DNA from: Polyangiaceae bacterium
Lineage (GTDB): Bacteria > Myxococcota_A > Polyangia > Polyangiales > Polyangiaceae
Reading direction: 5' to 3'
Assembly (NCBI GenBank): GCA_029261965.1
Contig: JAJDAH010000161.1
Location: 1-64,000 of the forward strand
DNA: 64,000 nucleotides
Part shown: piece by piece, positions 44,656-54,060 of the stretch
How positions within the stretch are numbered: position 1 is the first letter of the stretch
How the letters are laid out: every line of letters begins with the position of its first letter
Position numbers and translations under genes: made by a program
The notes under the pieces: model-generated
The model's database searches: none
The model's input: the letters and a program-made list of their open reading frames with translations, nothing else
Told to the model about the DNA's origin: nothing

Positions 44656-46356
44656 TCAGCGACGCCGTCGGCGCATGCCGAAGCCCACCAGGCCGATACC
44701 CACGAGTGCGGCGAGCGCGCCCGGTGTGGTCGAGCTGGACGAGTTGGCTCCGGGAACCGAGCACGCGCATCCAGAGTCGGAGCCCGGGCCACGGAAGCCC
44801 AGTCTCGCATTGTTGCGCTCGAGCTCGTTGTCGACGTCGGTCGCGTGACTGGTCAGGATGCGCACGGTGCCGTCCTCCTCGAACTCTTCGAGCCGTTCGA
44901 CCCAGGGCATGCTCTCGTCGTCGAACTGGGGCCAGGTGTTGGCATCGGGCATCGCGACCATGCGCCCGTCCGGCAGCTCCATCACGTTGCTGCCGTTGCA
45001 GAGCGTTCGTCGATTGGCGAACGTCGGCGCTGCCACGTCCTCGAGCCCGGCTACCTCGGCGAACTTCGGGTCCATGGTCATCTCATCGGCCGAAATCGTC
45101 GTGAACATACGCGTCAGGTAGGGATTTCGGGCGAAGATGTCCTGCGCGTGTAGCCCCGGGGCGATGATGCGCTCTTGGAGAGCGGCGGCGAATGCGACTC
45201 CGTCCCACGCCGTCTGGTCGATCTGGTCCGTGTAGCAGGACAGGCAACTGTAGAAGTCGTCGCCACTCACACCAGCGGGCCGCGGCAGATACTCCTCGAG
45301 GATCGGCTCGACCAACGGGTGGTTGTATTGGCAGAAGCCCGGCGAACACGAAGCCAGCCCCTGGACCTGCAGCTCGTCGAGCACGAGCATGGGGTCGATC
45401 TCCGTGAACAGGGTCGAATCCCACTCGGTGCTGAAGACTCCGCCGAGGCCGATGATGTTGCTTGGCCCGGCGTACTCCGTGGCGAAGGCATGACCGTCGG
45501 CCATGGCCGAGTCGGCGCCGCCCGAAACGACGTCCGTGTAGTTACTGCCGAAGTTCGCCCAGTCGATGCGGACCGAGTTGAGCACCATGTGGCGGTAGTT
45601 GGTCGGCACGACGCGCTCCTGGCTCAGGAAGAACGTCCGCACTCCCATGTCCGGCGTGGCCGCGATCGCCGTCAGCTTGATCGGGATAGCCGGGGTCGTT
45701 CCTTCGTACCGGAACATGATCGGGTGGATCTCGTCGAGGCCGGCTCCAGCGACCAACTTGACGGCTGCAAAGACCGACCCTTGGTCGACGTAGGGCTGCA
45801 GCATCGCCGGCGCAGACTCCGTCGTCTGGTAGTTGTTTGCGACCAGCCATTCGGTCACCTCGGCCGCAGTGCCGCCCTCGAGCACGACGACATCGAACAC
45901 GCCGACGGTCTTGCGTAGCGCGACGGTGGGGCCTTCCGGCGCTCCTGACATTCCGCCACTGCCATCGTTGAACGAGCCTGGGGCGCCCGTCGCGACACCG
46001 CCGCGCTGTTGGCCAGCGCACATGTCGAAGCTCGTGTTGAACCCGTACGTGGGCACCGTGCCCTGAAGCAGGTTGGAGAACAGCTGGCTGGAGCTGACTT
46101 CGATCTCCGGAATCGACGGCATCGGCACGACCCACGCGAATCGTTCAGGATCGCCCGTGTACTGGATCTGCACGTGAGCTTCGGTCTTGCCGTCGTCGAC
46201 GACGAACAGAATGTTCTCGCCGCTCTGATCGACCGGCATGGCCTGCGGGCCGGAATCGCAGAAGGTGCCTCCGCAAGCGTCGGCCTCGTTGGGGGAAAGG
46301 GCCGTGGCGAGCACGGCGCCGGCCAGGAAGAGTCGAGAGAAGTTTTTCGAGCGCAT
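44656..46356 (-). CDS. DUF2330 protein with MYXO-CTERM-type tail
   Basis: A 566-residue secreted protein. After a signal peptide (ending EADA) the mature protein begins with the DUF2330 hallmark CGGTFCDSGPQAMPVDQ and continues with ILFVVDDGKTEAHVQIQYTG and FAWVVPMPSIPEIEV. Near the C-terminus a cysteine-containing GCACSVPG precedes a hydrophobic helix (LAALVGIGLVGFGM) and an arginine cluster. That layout is the MYXO-CTERM sorting signal, thought to direct processing and surface anchoring in Myxococcota. The ATG at 46356 has an excellent ribosome site (GGAGGA, 8 bases). The function of DUF2330 is unknown. Confidence 0.88.
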   Translation of the reverse strand: MRSKNFSRLFLAGAVLATALSPNEADACGGTFCDSGPQAMPVDQSGENILFVVDDGKTEAHVQIQYTGDPERFAWVVPMPSIPEIEVSSSQLFSNLLQGTVPTYGFNTSFDMCAGQQRGGVATGAPGSFNDGSGGMSGAPEGPTVALRKTVGVFDVVVLEGGTAAEVTEWLVANNYQTTESAPAMLQPYVDQGSVFAAVKLVAGAGLDEIHPIMFRYEGTTPAIPIKLTAIAATPDMGVRTFFLSQERVVPTNYRHMVLNSVRIDWANFGSNYTDVVSGGADSAMADGHAFATEYAGPSNIIGLGGVFSTEWDSTLFTEIDPMLVLDELQVQGLASCSPGFCQYNHPLVEPILEEYLPRPAGVSGDDFYSCLSCYTDQIDQTAWDGVAFAAALQERIIAPGLHAQDIFARNPYLTRMFTTISADEMTMDPKFAEVAGLEDVAAPTFANRRTLCNGSNVMELPDGRMVAMPDANTWPQFDDESMPWVERLEEFEEDGTVRILTSHATDVDNELERNNARLGFRGPGSDSGCACSVPGANSSSSTTPGALAALVGIGLVGFGMRRRRR

Positions 46357-46667
46357 GGTTGCGTTCCTCCGCCACAAAGGGGTGTGCTCGCTCTAGAGCA
46401 ATGCACGTGCCACCCGCACGCCGATGGCAATCCGTGTATTTTCAGTCAGATACGAGCACTAGGGATGACACAAAGTGGCACATTCTCGCGCCAATATGGA
46501 CGGTTCTGCCGCACCTCCCGCGCGCGGCGCTTGCCGGCCGCCCGGCCCGACCGCGGGTGACCTGACCTGAGGCGCGGAGCGGCGCGGCGCCGGCGGCGGT
46601 GGTGGCGGAACGGGGACGCTCCCGGGCGCGTTCACGGTGGCGGCGAATGTTAGGCTCGGAGCAACCC
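46357..46667. other. divergent intergenic region
   Basis: This 311-base gap separates the DUF2330 gene (minus) and the envelope operon (plus). I see no ORF with coding character. It contains a 10-base palindrome GCTCTAGAGC at 46390-46399 and, on the minus strand, a weak TTGTGT-15-TATCTG promoter-like pair upstream of the DUF2330 gene. The right part is extremely GC-rich. A GGAG lies 6 bases before the ATG at 46668. Confidence 0.5.
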
Positions 46668-47411
46668 ATGCGACCGAGAACGACAGCGTTTCTAGTCATC
46701 GCGCCGTTGATCCTTCTCTTGGCCCTCGTGGCGACCGGTCAACCCGCTGGCAAGGCGGACACCGAGTCGACCTCGAAGGAAGCCAAGGAAGAAACAACCG
46801 AGGAACAGGCCGAACCGCTCGACGCCGGATCGGTGGCGATTCCGGATGTCGGCCCCGCGCCGCCAACCATCGCGCGCCGAGATTCGGGGCCTAAGTCCTC
46901 GCCGCTCAATCCGCGGCCGAACGAATTTCCAGACGGGTCGGCGGGCGCGCCGCCGCCAGAGTTCGACAAGATCCTCGGAGACATTGCGGCACTGCGCGCG
47001 CGGGTGGCCGCGCTCACGACGACGATGTTTGCGAGCAAGCTACGCGTCATCGTGCAGACCGACGATGCGGAGTACGCCCGGATTCAGTCGTTCGTCGTGA
47101 CGCTCGACGACGGCGTCGTGTTTCGAGCTCCACCGAAGTTCACCGCGGAAGACGAGAAGACGGTGTTCGAGCACGCGGTCGCGCCGGGGCATCACGTGAT
47201 TGGCGTCGAAATCGAGCGCACCGACGCGCGCAACCGCGCATACAAGACCTACCAAGCGACCAAGCTCTCGGTCATCGTGCCCGAAGGAAAGCACCTCGAG
47301 GCTCACGTCGAGGTCGAAGAGGATTCGGACATGGCGGAGGACTTTCCGGACGACGAAGACGGCGAGTACGACCTTCGCGTTCAAATGCGCGCACGAGTGA
47401 TCAGCGACTGA
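46668..47411 (+). CDS. membrane-anchored protein heading the TPR operon
   Basis: A 247-residue protein with an N-terminal signal anchor (about 5-25, TAFLVIAPLILLLALVATG), an acidic and proline-rich spacer (26-90), and a folded C-terminal domain (about 95-247) with beta-type sequence (LRVIVQTDDAEYARIQSFVVTLDDGVVF, VIGVEIERTDARNR, HLEAHVEVEED). I do not recognise a family. The stop overlaps the next start (TGATG), so it is translated with the three TPR genes and may anchor or cap their complex. Confidence 0.6.
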   Translation: MRPRTTAFLVIAPLILLLALVATGQPAGKADTESTSKEAKEETTEEQAEPLDAGSVAIPDVGPAPPTIARRDSGPKSSPLNPRPNEFPDGSAGAPPPEFDKILGDIAALRARVAALTTTMFASKLRVIVQTDDAEYARIQSFVVTLDDGVVFRAPPKFTAEDEKTVFEHAVAPGHHVIGVEIERTDARNRAYKTYQATKLSVIVPEGKHLEAHVEVEEDSDMAEDFPDDEDGEYDLRVQMRARVISD

Positions 47412-49495
47412 TGCACTTGCGAGGTGTAGTTTCGGTATTGGCCGCGGGCACGACGCTGCTTCTGGCTGGAGTGCCTCGTGCTCAGCCCGCGGACCCGCCG
47501 GTCGAGCCGCCGCCCGCCGCCGCCGACACCGACACCGCGTCGCCTCCCACGACGCCAGCGCCTCCGGACGCGCCCCCAGAGTCTGCCAGACCGACTCCGA
47601 AGAGCAAACCAGCACACAAGAGCAAACCCGACACGCGCTCGGACGCGATGAAGGCCTATGACGAGGCACTCAAAGCGCGGCGCCTCGCGGCGACGGCGCC
47701 ACTCAGTCGTCCACGCCTGCGCGCCGAGCTCGAAAAGGCGGAACAGAAGCTCTCTACCGGGAGGCGAGACGAGGCCATCGGTGACCTGGTCACGCTCGTC
47801 GAGTCGCCTCGATTCCAGGCATTCCGGCGCTCCGACGAGGGGCGGGCGATGCTGTTCTTGCTTGGTGACGCGCTTGGTCGTGCCGGCGCCTACGAACCAG
47901 CACGTGGGTACCTGACCGAGCTGCTCACCGGTGACCCCAAGGACGTTTGGTATCGCCGAGCGGTACGCACGCTCGTGGATCTCGGGCTCGAGAGCGGGCG
48001 GCCCCAGATGTTCCTCGCGGATCTCGCCAAGGTTCCGGCGAACGCGCCCGAGGAGGCGCGCGGTGACATCGCCTATCTGTCGGGGCGGAGCCTCGAAAAG
48101 CGCCGGCGATCGCGCTCGGCCCTCGCCGAATACGCGAAGGTGACGCCGCGGTCCCGTTTCTGGGCGCAGGCGACTTACCTATCGGGGCTCATCGAAGTCG
48201 AGAGACGAAGGTTCAAGGCGGGCGAGAACCTATTTTGCAAAGTTGCAAACCCGAAGCTCACGCCACGCATGGCGCCACTCTTCGGCGGGAGTGACTTTTT
48301 CAAAATTCGTGACCTGGCGCGCCTCGCCCTCGGCCGCGTTGCCCACGAAGAGTTTCGTTTCGACGACGCCCGCTACTACTACTACCTGGTTCCGAGCGAC
48401 TCCGAACGCTTGCCCGAGGCGCTGTACGAATCTGCGACGTCTCGCTACGAAAAAAAGGACTACGGTTCCGCAAGAGACCTGATGAACGAGCTGAAAGCGC
48501 TCGATCGCAACCACGCCTACGAGGACGAAGCATGGTTGCTCGACGCGTTCATCGACCTGGCGACCTGCGAGTTTCCTGCTGCCGACGTCAAGCTCGAGCA
48601 GTTCCTTTCGCGATACGAGCCGGTTCGAGACGCTGCCCGGCGGTTGTCGAAGGGCAACCGGGCCATGCAGCAACTCGTCGAGGCCGTCAGAGTCGGAGCG
48701 GACCCGGCAGCGGCCGGTACTGGCGTCAACGCACCAGTAGCGCGCGCATTGGGCGCGCTTCTGCGGCTCGATGCCGAATACGCGACGGCGTCGCGTCAGG
48801 TTGCCCAGGTCGAGCACCAAATCAGCGGTCTGCGCCGCACGATGGAGGAGCTGGACGACACGGGTCGCCGGTTGACGAACCCAAAAGAGATCCGCGCCCA
48901 ACACGAGGGACCTCTCGGCGCGTCGCCGACGGAAAAGGCCGAGCGCATCGAGGCGCAGCTCGCCGAGCTTCGGCGTTTGATTCGCGCAGCTGAACGGGCT
49001 TCGGCCGGAGGCAAGAAGGGCGGAGGTCAGGTTGGCGATTTGCGAAAACAGCTCGAGGCACTGGAGATCCGGGCGCGTGCTGCTCGTGCCGCCATTGCAC
49101 CGAATGCTCGCGGGGCTCCGAGCAACGAGGGCAAGGATCTGGCGAGTGTGATCAGCGCGGACCGAGCCCGCGCGACCGAGCTCTACGCCGAAGCCGAAAA
49201 GCTTCGCCGCCGACTCGTCGCCGAGCAGCTCGACCTGGCCAAGGACGCGCTGGTTCGGCTCGACCGCCGGCTGAGCCGACTGCTATCGCGGGCCAGGCTC
49301 GGGAAGATCGAGACGGTGCTCGGAAAGAAGCGCGCACTCGAGGTCGAAGTCGAAGCTCTCAGCCAGGGGTACCTGCCGCAGGCGGCGATCGACTCGCTCG
49401 ACGCGGCGCGATACCTGAAAGACGACGAAGAGTACTGGCCGTTCGACGGTGAAGACTGGGCCGACGAATACGTCGGCGGAGAAGGCTTGCGATGA
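47411..49495 (+). CDS. periplasmic TPR/coiled-coil protein, GltC/NfsC-like
   Basis: A 694-residue exported protein: signal peptide (1-24, ending PRAQ), a proline/alanine/lysine segment (27-75), TPR-type helices from about 90 to 430 (DEAIGDLVTLVESPRF, LFLLGDALGRAGAYEPA, ALYESATSRYEKKDYGSARDL), then coiled coil (about 450-640). Length and position, directly before the two next TPR genes, resemble GltC (about 670 residues) of the Myxococcus gliding machinery and its paralog NfsC. The assignment is by architecture and order, not by alignment. ATGA overlap with the next gene. Confidence 0.6.
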   Translation: MHLRGVVSVLAAGTTLLLAGVPRAQPADPPVEPPPAAADTDTASPPTTPAPPDAPPESARPTPKSKPAHKSKPDTRSDAMKAYDEALKARRLAATAPLSRPRLRAELEKAEQKLSTGRRDEAIGDLVTLVESPRFQAFRRSDEGRAMLFLLGDALGRAGAYEPARGYLTELLTGDPKDVWYRRAVRTLVDLGLESGRPQMFLADLAKVPANAPEEARGDIAYLSGRSLEKRRRSRSALAEYAKVTPRSRFWAQATYLSGLIEVERRRFKAGENLFCKVANPKLTPRMAPLFGGSDFFKIRDLARLALGRVAHEEFRFDDARYYYYLVPSDSERLPEALYESATSRYEKKDYGSARDLMNELKALDRNHAYEDEAWLLDAFIDLATCEFPAADVKLEQFLSRYEPVRDAARRLSKGNRAMQQLVEAVRVGADPAAAGTGVNAPVARALGALLRLDAEYATASRQVAQVEHQISGLRRTMEELDDTGRRLTNPKEIRAQHEGPLGASPTEKAERIEAQLAELRRLIRAAERASAGGKKGGGQVGDLRKQLEALEIRARAARAAIAPNARGAPSNEGKDLASVISADRARATELYAEAEKLRRRLVAEQLDLAKDALVRLDRRLSRLLSRARLGKIETVLGKKRALEVEVEALSQGYLPQAAIDSLDAARYLKDDEEYWPFDGEDWADEYVGGEGLR

Positions 49496-52400
49496 GACGC
49501 GTCATCGCCGCGGCCGCGCTCGTTTTCGTCCTGCCGGGCGTTGCTCTCGCCCAAGATGCGCCGAGCGACATCGGTACGGCAACGACCGCCGCAGGCGAAA
49601 AATCGACGATCAAGCCCGTCGGCGAACGCAAGATCGGAAAGCGCAAGCGGCCGACGGTCGAAAAGCGTGGCGACAAAAAGGCCCGGAAGAAGCGGGCAAT
49701 ACAGGTCAGCTACCAAATTCCCGCACGGCTCCGCGCGGCGCTCGAGAGAAAGATCGACGCCCGCATTTCCCGCAATGTCGCCGAAGCCAAGAGGCTCCGT
49801 AAGGTGGCGATTCGTCTTCTCCGCAAGTTCCTCCGCGAGACGCCGAAGGACGTGCCGGAAGTGCCCGAGGCGCTGCTGCGTCTTGGTGAGCTCGAATGGG
49901 AGCATGCCCGCGACCAATTCCTCCTCGATTTCAACCGCTGGGAGAAGACACCCGCGGACCAACGCGGGGCTCCGCCGAGTCCGAAGTATTCGCAACCGCG
50001 AAAGCGATTCGCGCGCGTGTTGTCCGACTACAAGTCGTTTCGTGACTACGATCTCGCGCTCTACGTCGATGGTTTCCTAGCGCAGGAGGAGGGCAAGCTC
50101 GAAGAGTCGCTCGACCGCTTCAACAAGATCCTCGCGTGGTTCCCCGGAAGTCGCTTCGTGCCGGATGCGCACATGGTCCGAGCCGAGTTCGAGTTCACGA
50201 AGGAGTACCCCAACTATTCGATTGCCTTTGCGGAGTACGAGCGCGTGCTCAAGCACAAGGACACGGGTCTGCACGATATCGCGCTATTCAAGAGTGCGTG
50301 GTGCCTCTGGCGCATGGGTCAGAGCGACGAAGCGGCCCGCCGCTTTTTGGGTGTTTTCAAGCGGACCGACGAGGCCGGGAAAACGGCCAAGGGCCGCCAA
50401 AGCGAGCTGGACGAGCTCCAACAAGAGGCGCTGAAGAATCTCGTCGCGGTGTTCGTGGAGGACGAGCGTCACTCCGCCCGCGACATGCACCGCTTCCTCG
50501 TGAAAGCGGGTGGCGAGAAGTTTGCTGGTCGGATCGTCAAGGCGCTGGCCGAAGCTTTCTACGACCAGTCGCACTACGAGCGCGGAGTGGAGGCGTACCG
50601 GTTGCTGCTCAAGCTCGAGCCGAGCGATCCAGAAGGCTACAAGTGGGCGCTCGCCGTAGCTCAAGGTCACTCCACGATGGAGGACTGGAAGCAGCTAGAG
50701 AAAGATTATCGATGGGTGCTCAAGGAGTTCACGGTACCCGCCAGCAAACCCGGTCAGCCCCCGAAGCAGGGCGGCGCATGGACGCGAGTGCAAAAAGCTC
50801 CGACGCTCAAACGCGCCGAAGACGCGATTGAGCAACAGCTACGTGACGACGGCATCGGGCTGCATGCAAAGGCTCAGGACGACAAGACGAGTCGCGCGGA
50901 ATACGACGGAGCTTCGAGGCTCTACTCAGCCTACCTGAGCCATTTTTCGAAGCACCCCAAGGCCTACGAAGTTTTTTTCAACCATGGGGAAATCAACTTC
51001 TACCACCTGGAGAATGACGAAGCGGCGGCCGACAGCTACCTGGCCGCCGTGCGGTTGCAGCCTCAGGGCAAGTATTCTCGGGACGCGCTCTACAACGCCC
51101 TGGCAGCGCTCGAGCAAGCACGCGTCAACGAGTTCGAGGCGGCGAAGAAGAAGGGTGAGAAGCAGAAGGAATCGCCGACGGACAAGAAGCTCACCGAAGC
51201 GATGGAGCTCTACGTCGCGACGTATCCGAACGACAAGGACGTGCCCGAGCTCCTCTTTCGGCAAGGAAAGCTCTACTACGACTACGAGGTTTACGATCCG
51301 GCCGTTCGGCAGTGGGGTTTGCTGCTAGAAAAGTACCCCAACAGCAAGTTCGCCGGCGGTGCCGGCGAGCTCATTCTCGATTCGTTCAACAAGAGCAAGG
51401 ACTACGACAACATCGAGACGTGGGCGAGGCGGCTCAAGTCGGCACCTTCGTTTCAAACGCCGCAGCAGCAGAAGCGGCTCGACACGCTCATCGTTCAAGC
51501 GGTCTTCAAGCTCGGCGAGCAGCATGGGGAGCGCGGCGAGCACAAGCTGGCTGCAGCGGCATACCTGCGCGCAGCGCGAGAGTTTCCCCAGGAGCCCCGC
51601 GCGGCCCAGGCCGCGGTCAACGCCGAGGTCAGCGCGCGTAAAGCGGGGGATCTGGCGACCCTCGACGCGGCTGCAGCTCTGTTGATCCGGGATCACAAGG
51701 CGCGGGACGAAGCCGCTCAGGGCGTCTGGATCGCCGCCACCACGTATCAATCCGTGGGCCTTTTCTCGCGGGCTGCCGAGTATCACGAGGTGATCGTCGC
51801 CACCTGGCCGAAGTACGAGCACCACAAGGACGCGGCCTACAACGCCGTGCTGCTTCGCACGACCACCGGAGATCACGCCAAGGCGATCGAGGACGGCAAC
51901 CAGTACAAGAAGCACTACCCGCGCGAAAAGGAAGTCGAAGAAGTCACTTTCCTCATGGGCAAAGCCCACGAGAAGGCCGAAAAATGGAAGGACGCCGAGC
52001 GCCTGTACTCGCGCTATTCCCGCTCGGCTCGAAGTAAGAGTGCAGAGGTCGAGGCGCTGGTGCGCTTGGCCACCGTTCGCGTCGAGCTCTCGGATGATCG
52101 GGGGGCCAAGTCCGCGCTCTCGATGGCCGTGCGTGTCGGCCGAGGGCACAAGAAGTCCCTGGACGAAGATGGGAAGTACTTCGCGGCGAAAGCCCGCTAC
52201 ATGCAGGGTGAGCGCATTCTGGCCGACTTCGAAAAGGTGAAAATCGAAGGGAGCGTCGAGCAGCTCAAGACGCGGCTGAAGAAGAAGAGCAAGTTGCTCA
52301 AACAAGCCGCCGACACGTTTCTGGATGCAGTGGAGATGGGGGTAGCCGAATGGACGACCGCCTCGCTCTACCAAATCGGGTTCACCTACGAATCGTTCTC

Positions 52401-52929
52401 GCAGGCGCTGCTCAACTCGCCACCACCTGAAAGTCTGAGCCCTCCGCAAGCGGAGCTCTACCGTCAGCAGATCGACGAGTTCGTCATCCCGATCGAGGAG
52501 CGAAGCATCGAGGCCTACGAAAGTGGCTGGTTGAAGGCCGTCGAGCTCGGCATCTTCAATTCCTGGACGGCCAAGATGCGCGCCGCGCTCGGACGTCTCA
52601 CCTCCGAAATGTATCCCCCGATGAAAGAGATCGGGTTCAAGCTGCTCTCGAAGGGGCCGTCCCCGATGCCGGCGCTGATCGAAGGCCCTCGACGCGGAAA
52701 GGATGGTCGCAGCCTTCACTATTTCGTCGGTCAGGAGCCACCCGAGGAGAAAGACGCGGAGGAGGAAGCGGAGACGGGAGAGAAGCCCACGGCCGGTGAA
52801 AAAGCCGCGCCTGAGCCGGAAAAGGCCGATGCCGCCGGCGCGGAGAAACCCGCGGCGGAAAGCCCAGCACCGGCGAAACCAGCGAAGCCGGCACCTGCGA
52901 AGAAGAAGCGCCGCGGGAGGGCACGGTGA
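49492..52929 (+). CDS. large periplasmic TPR protein, GltD (AgmU)/NfsD-like
   Basis: A 1145-residue exported protein: signal peptide (1-21, ending ALAQ), a basic segment (30-65), then a long array of TPR-like units to about residue 1040 (for example QEEGKLEESLDRFNKILAWFPGSRF, YERGVEAYRLLLKLEPSDPEG, LLFRQGKLYYDYEVYDPAVRQW, FLMGKAHEKAEKWKDAERLY), ending in a lysine/alanine/glutamate/proline tail. AgmU/GltD, a periplasmic TPR protein of about 1200 residues in the gliding complex, and NfsD have the same build. Role by analogy: bridging inner-membrane motor and outer-membrane complex. It is coupled to both neighbours by four-base overlaps. Confidence 0.65.
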   Translation: MRRVIAAAALVFVLPGVALAQDAPSDIGTATTAAGEKSTIKPVGERKIGKRKRPTVEKRGDKKARKKRAIQVSYQIPARLRAALERKIDARISRNVAEAKRLRKVAIRLLRKFLRETPKDVPEVPEALLRLGELEWEHARDQFLLDFNRWEKTPADQRGAPPSPKYSQPRKRFARVLSDYKSFRDYDLALYVDGFLAQEEGKLEESLDRFNKILAWFPGSRFVPDAHMVRAEFEFTKEYPNYSIAFAEYERVLKHKDTGLHDIALFKSAWCLWRMGQSDEAARRFLGVFKRTDEAGKTAKGRQSELDELQQEALKNLVAVFVEDERHSARDMHRFLVKAGGEKFAGRIVKALAEAFYDQSHYERGVEAYRLLLKLEPSDPEGYKWALAVAQGHSTMEDWKQLEKDYRWVLKEFTVPASKPGQPPKQGGAWTRVQKAPTLKRAEDAIEQQLRDDGIGLHAKAQDDKTSRAEYDGASRLYSAYLSHFSKHPKAYEVFFNHGEINFYHLENDEAAADSYLAAVRLQPQGKYSRDALYNALAALEQARVNEFEAAKKKGEKQKESPTDKKLTEAMELYVATYPNDKDVPELLFRQGKLYYDYEVYDPAVRQWGLLLEKYPNSKFAGGAGELILDSFNKSKDYDNIETWARRLKSAPSFQTPQQQKRLDTLIVQAVFKLGEQHGERGEHKLAAAAYLRAAREFPQEPRAAQAAVNAEVSARKAGDLATLDAAAALLIRDHKARDEAAQGVWIAATTYQSVGLFSRAAEYHEVIVATWPKYEHHKDAAYNAVLLRTTTGDHAKAIEDGNQYKKHYPREKEVEEVTFLMGKAHEKAEKWKDAERLYSRYSRSARSKSAEVEALVRLATVRVELSDDRGAKSALSMAVRVGRGHKKSLDEDGKYFAAKARYMQGERILADFEKVKIEGSVEQLKTRLKKKSKLLKQAADTFLDAVEMGVAEWTTASLYQIGFTYESFSQALLNSPPPESLSPPQAELYRQQIDEFVIPIEERSIEAYESGWLKAVELGIFNSWTAKMRAALGRLTSEMYPPMKEIGFKLLSKGPSPMPALIEGPRRGKDGRSLHYFVGQEPPEEKDAEEEAETGEKPTAGEKAAPEPEKADAAGAEKPAAESPAPAKPAKPAPAKKKRRGRAR

Positions 52930-54044
52930 GCCGAGGGCGCCGTTGGGTGCCGCTGCTGCGTCGCGTGACGCTGCTGGCCGCTCTCGGCCTCGGCGCCTGT
53001 GGTGGTGCTGCAGCCGTGCAAAAGGCGCCCGACTTGCCGCCAGCCAACCCCCAGGCCGTCAACAAGATGATGCAGGCGGTGGCTGCTGCGAAAGAGAGCG
53101 ACGGCGTGGACCGTGCGATCAAGCTCCTGCGCGAAGCCATCAAGACCGATCCGCGTCTCTGGGAGGCGGAATACGATCTCGGTCTACTGCTCGTTCGAAC
53201 CGGCGATCTGACGGCGAGTGAAAAGCACTTGGCCAAGGCATTCGATCTGGCGCCGAACGCCGAGGACGTCGCCGTAGCGCTGGCCGAAGTGCGTCGACGT
53301 CTGGGCAACGCGAAAGGCGCCGCGGAGGTGCTCGAGCCCTTCGTGCGCGCGAACCCGAAGGCGCTGACGGCGAGGATCGCCCTGGTGAGCGCTTTGCGCG
53401 AGAGCGGGCGCGTGGACGAGGCCATCGTGCAAGCTCGCGAGGTCCTCGTGCGGCGCTCGGACGATCCGAACGCCCTGGCGGAGCTGGCGATGAGCCATCT
53501 CGCGCGAGGTGAAATCGACACGGCCCAACTCTTGGCGGAGGAGGCCCTCAAGCAGTCCGAAGGCAGTGCGATTGCTGAACGCACCGCGGGAATGGTCGCG
53601 CTCAAGCGAGGGGACGACGCGATCGCGTTCCAGCACTTCGCCAAAGCGTCGCAGCTCGATCCCAAGGACACGACCGCCAGACTCAACACCGGGACCGTCT
53701 TGTTGCAGGCTGGGGTCTACGACAGAGCGGGCGAGCAGTTTCAAGCGGTGCTCGAGATCAAACCCAACGACGTCCTCGCGAAGCTCGGACTAGCGGCGGC
53801 GCTGCGCGGGGTGGGGACCCGCGAGAAGTCGGGTCCGTGGACCGAGGCGGAAAAGCTGCTCGAGGACGTCCTCGCCAAGGAGCCGAACAATTTCGCTGCG
53901 GCTTTCAATCTCGCGGTCCTTTACGCCGATTTCATGCAGCGGCCGGCCGAAGCGAAGGTTCACTACGAGAATTTTCTCGACAATTCTCCGAGTGACCATC
54001 CCCGGCGAGCCGATGCACAAAAAGCCCTCGCCGGCATGAAATAG
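52926..54044 (+). CDS. TPR lipoprotein, GltE (AglT)/NfsE-like
   Basis: A 372-residue outer-membrane lipoprotein candidate: signal peptide with lipobox LGAC (Cys25), then at least seven TPR units (AIKLLREAIKTDPRLWEAEYDLGLLLVRTGDL, ASEKHLAKAFDLAPNAEDV, RAGEQFQAVLEIKPNDVLAKLGL, AAFNLAVLYADFMQRPAEAK). TPR lipoproteins next to the large TPR protein are the GltD-GltE (AgmU-AglT) and NfsD-NfsE pattern. GTG start overlapping the previous stop (GTGA). Last gene of the operon; motor proteins AglR/Q/S and GltF-J are not nearby. Confidence 0.65.
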   Translation: MSRGRRWVPLLRRVTLLAALGLGACGGAAAVQKAPDLPPANPQAVNKMMQAVAAAKESDGVDRAIKLLREAIKTDPRLWEAEYDLGLLLVRTGDLTASEKHLAKAFDLAPNAEDVAVALAEVRRRLGNAKGAAEVLEPFVRANPKALTARIALVSALRESGRVDEAIVQAREVLVRRSDDPNALAELAMSHLARGEIDTAQLLAEEALKQSEGSAIAERTAGMVALKRGDDAIAFQHFAKASQLDPKDTTARLNTGTVLLQAGVYDRAGEQFQAVLEIKPNDVLAKLGLAAALRGVGTREKSGPWTEAEKLLEDVLAKEPNNFAAAFNLAVLYADFMQRPAEAKVHYENFLDNSPSDHPRRADAQKALAGMK

Positions 54045-54060
54045 ATCCCCGCACTGGGCA

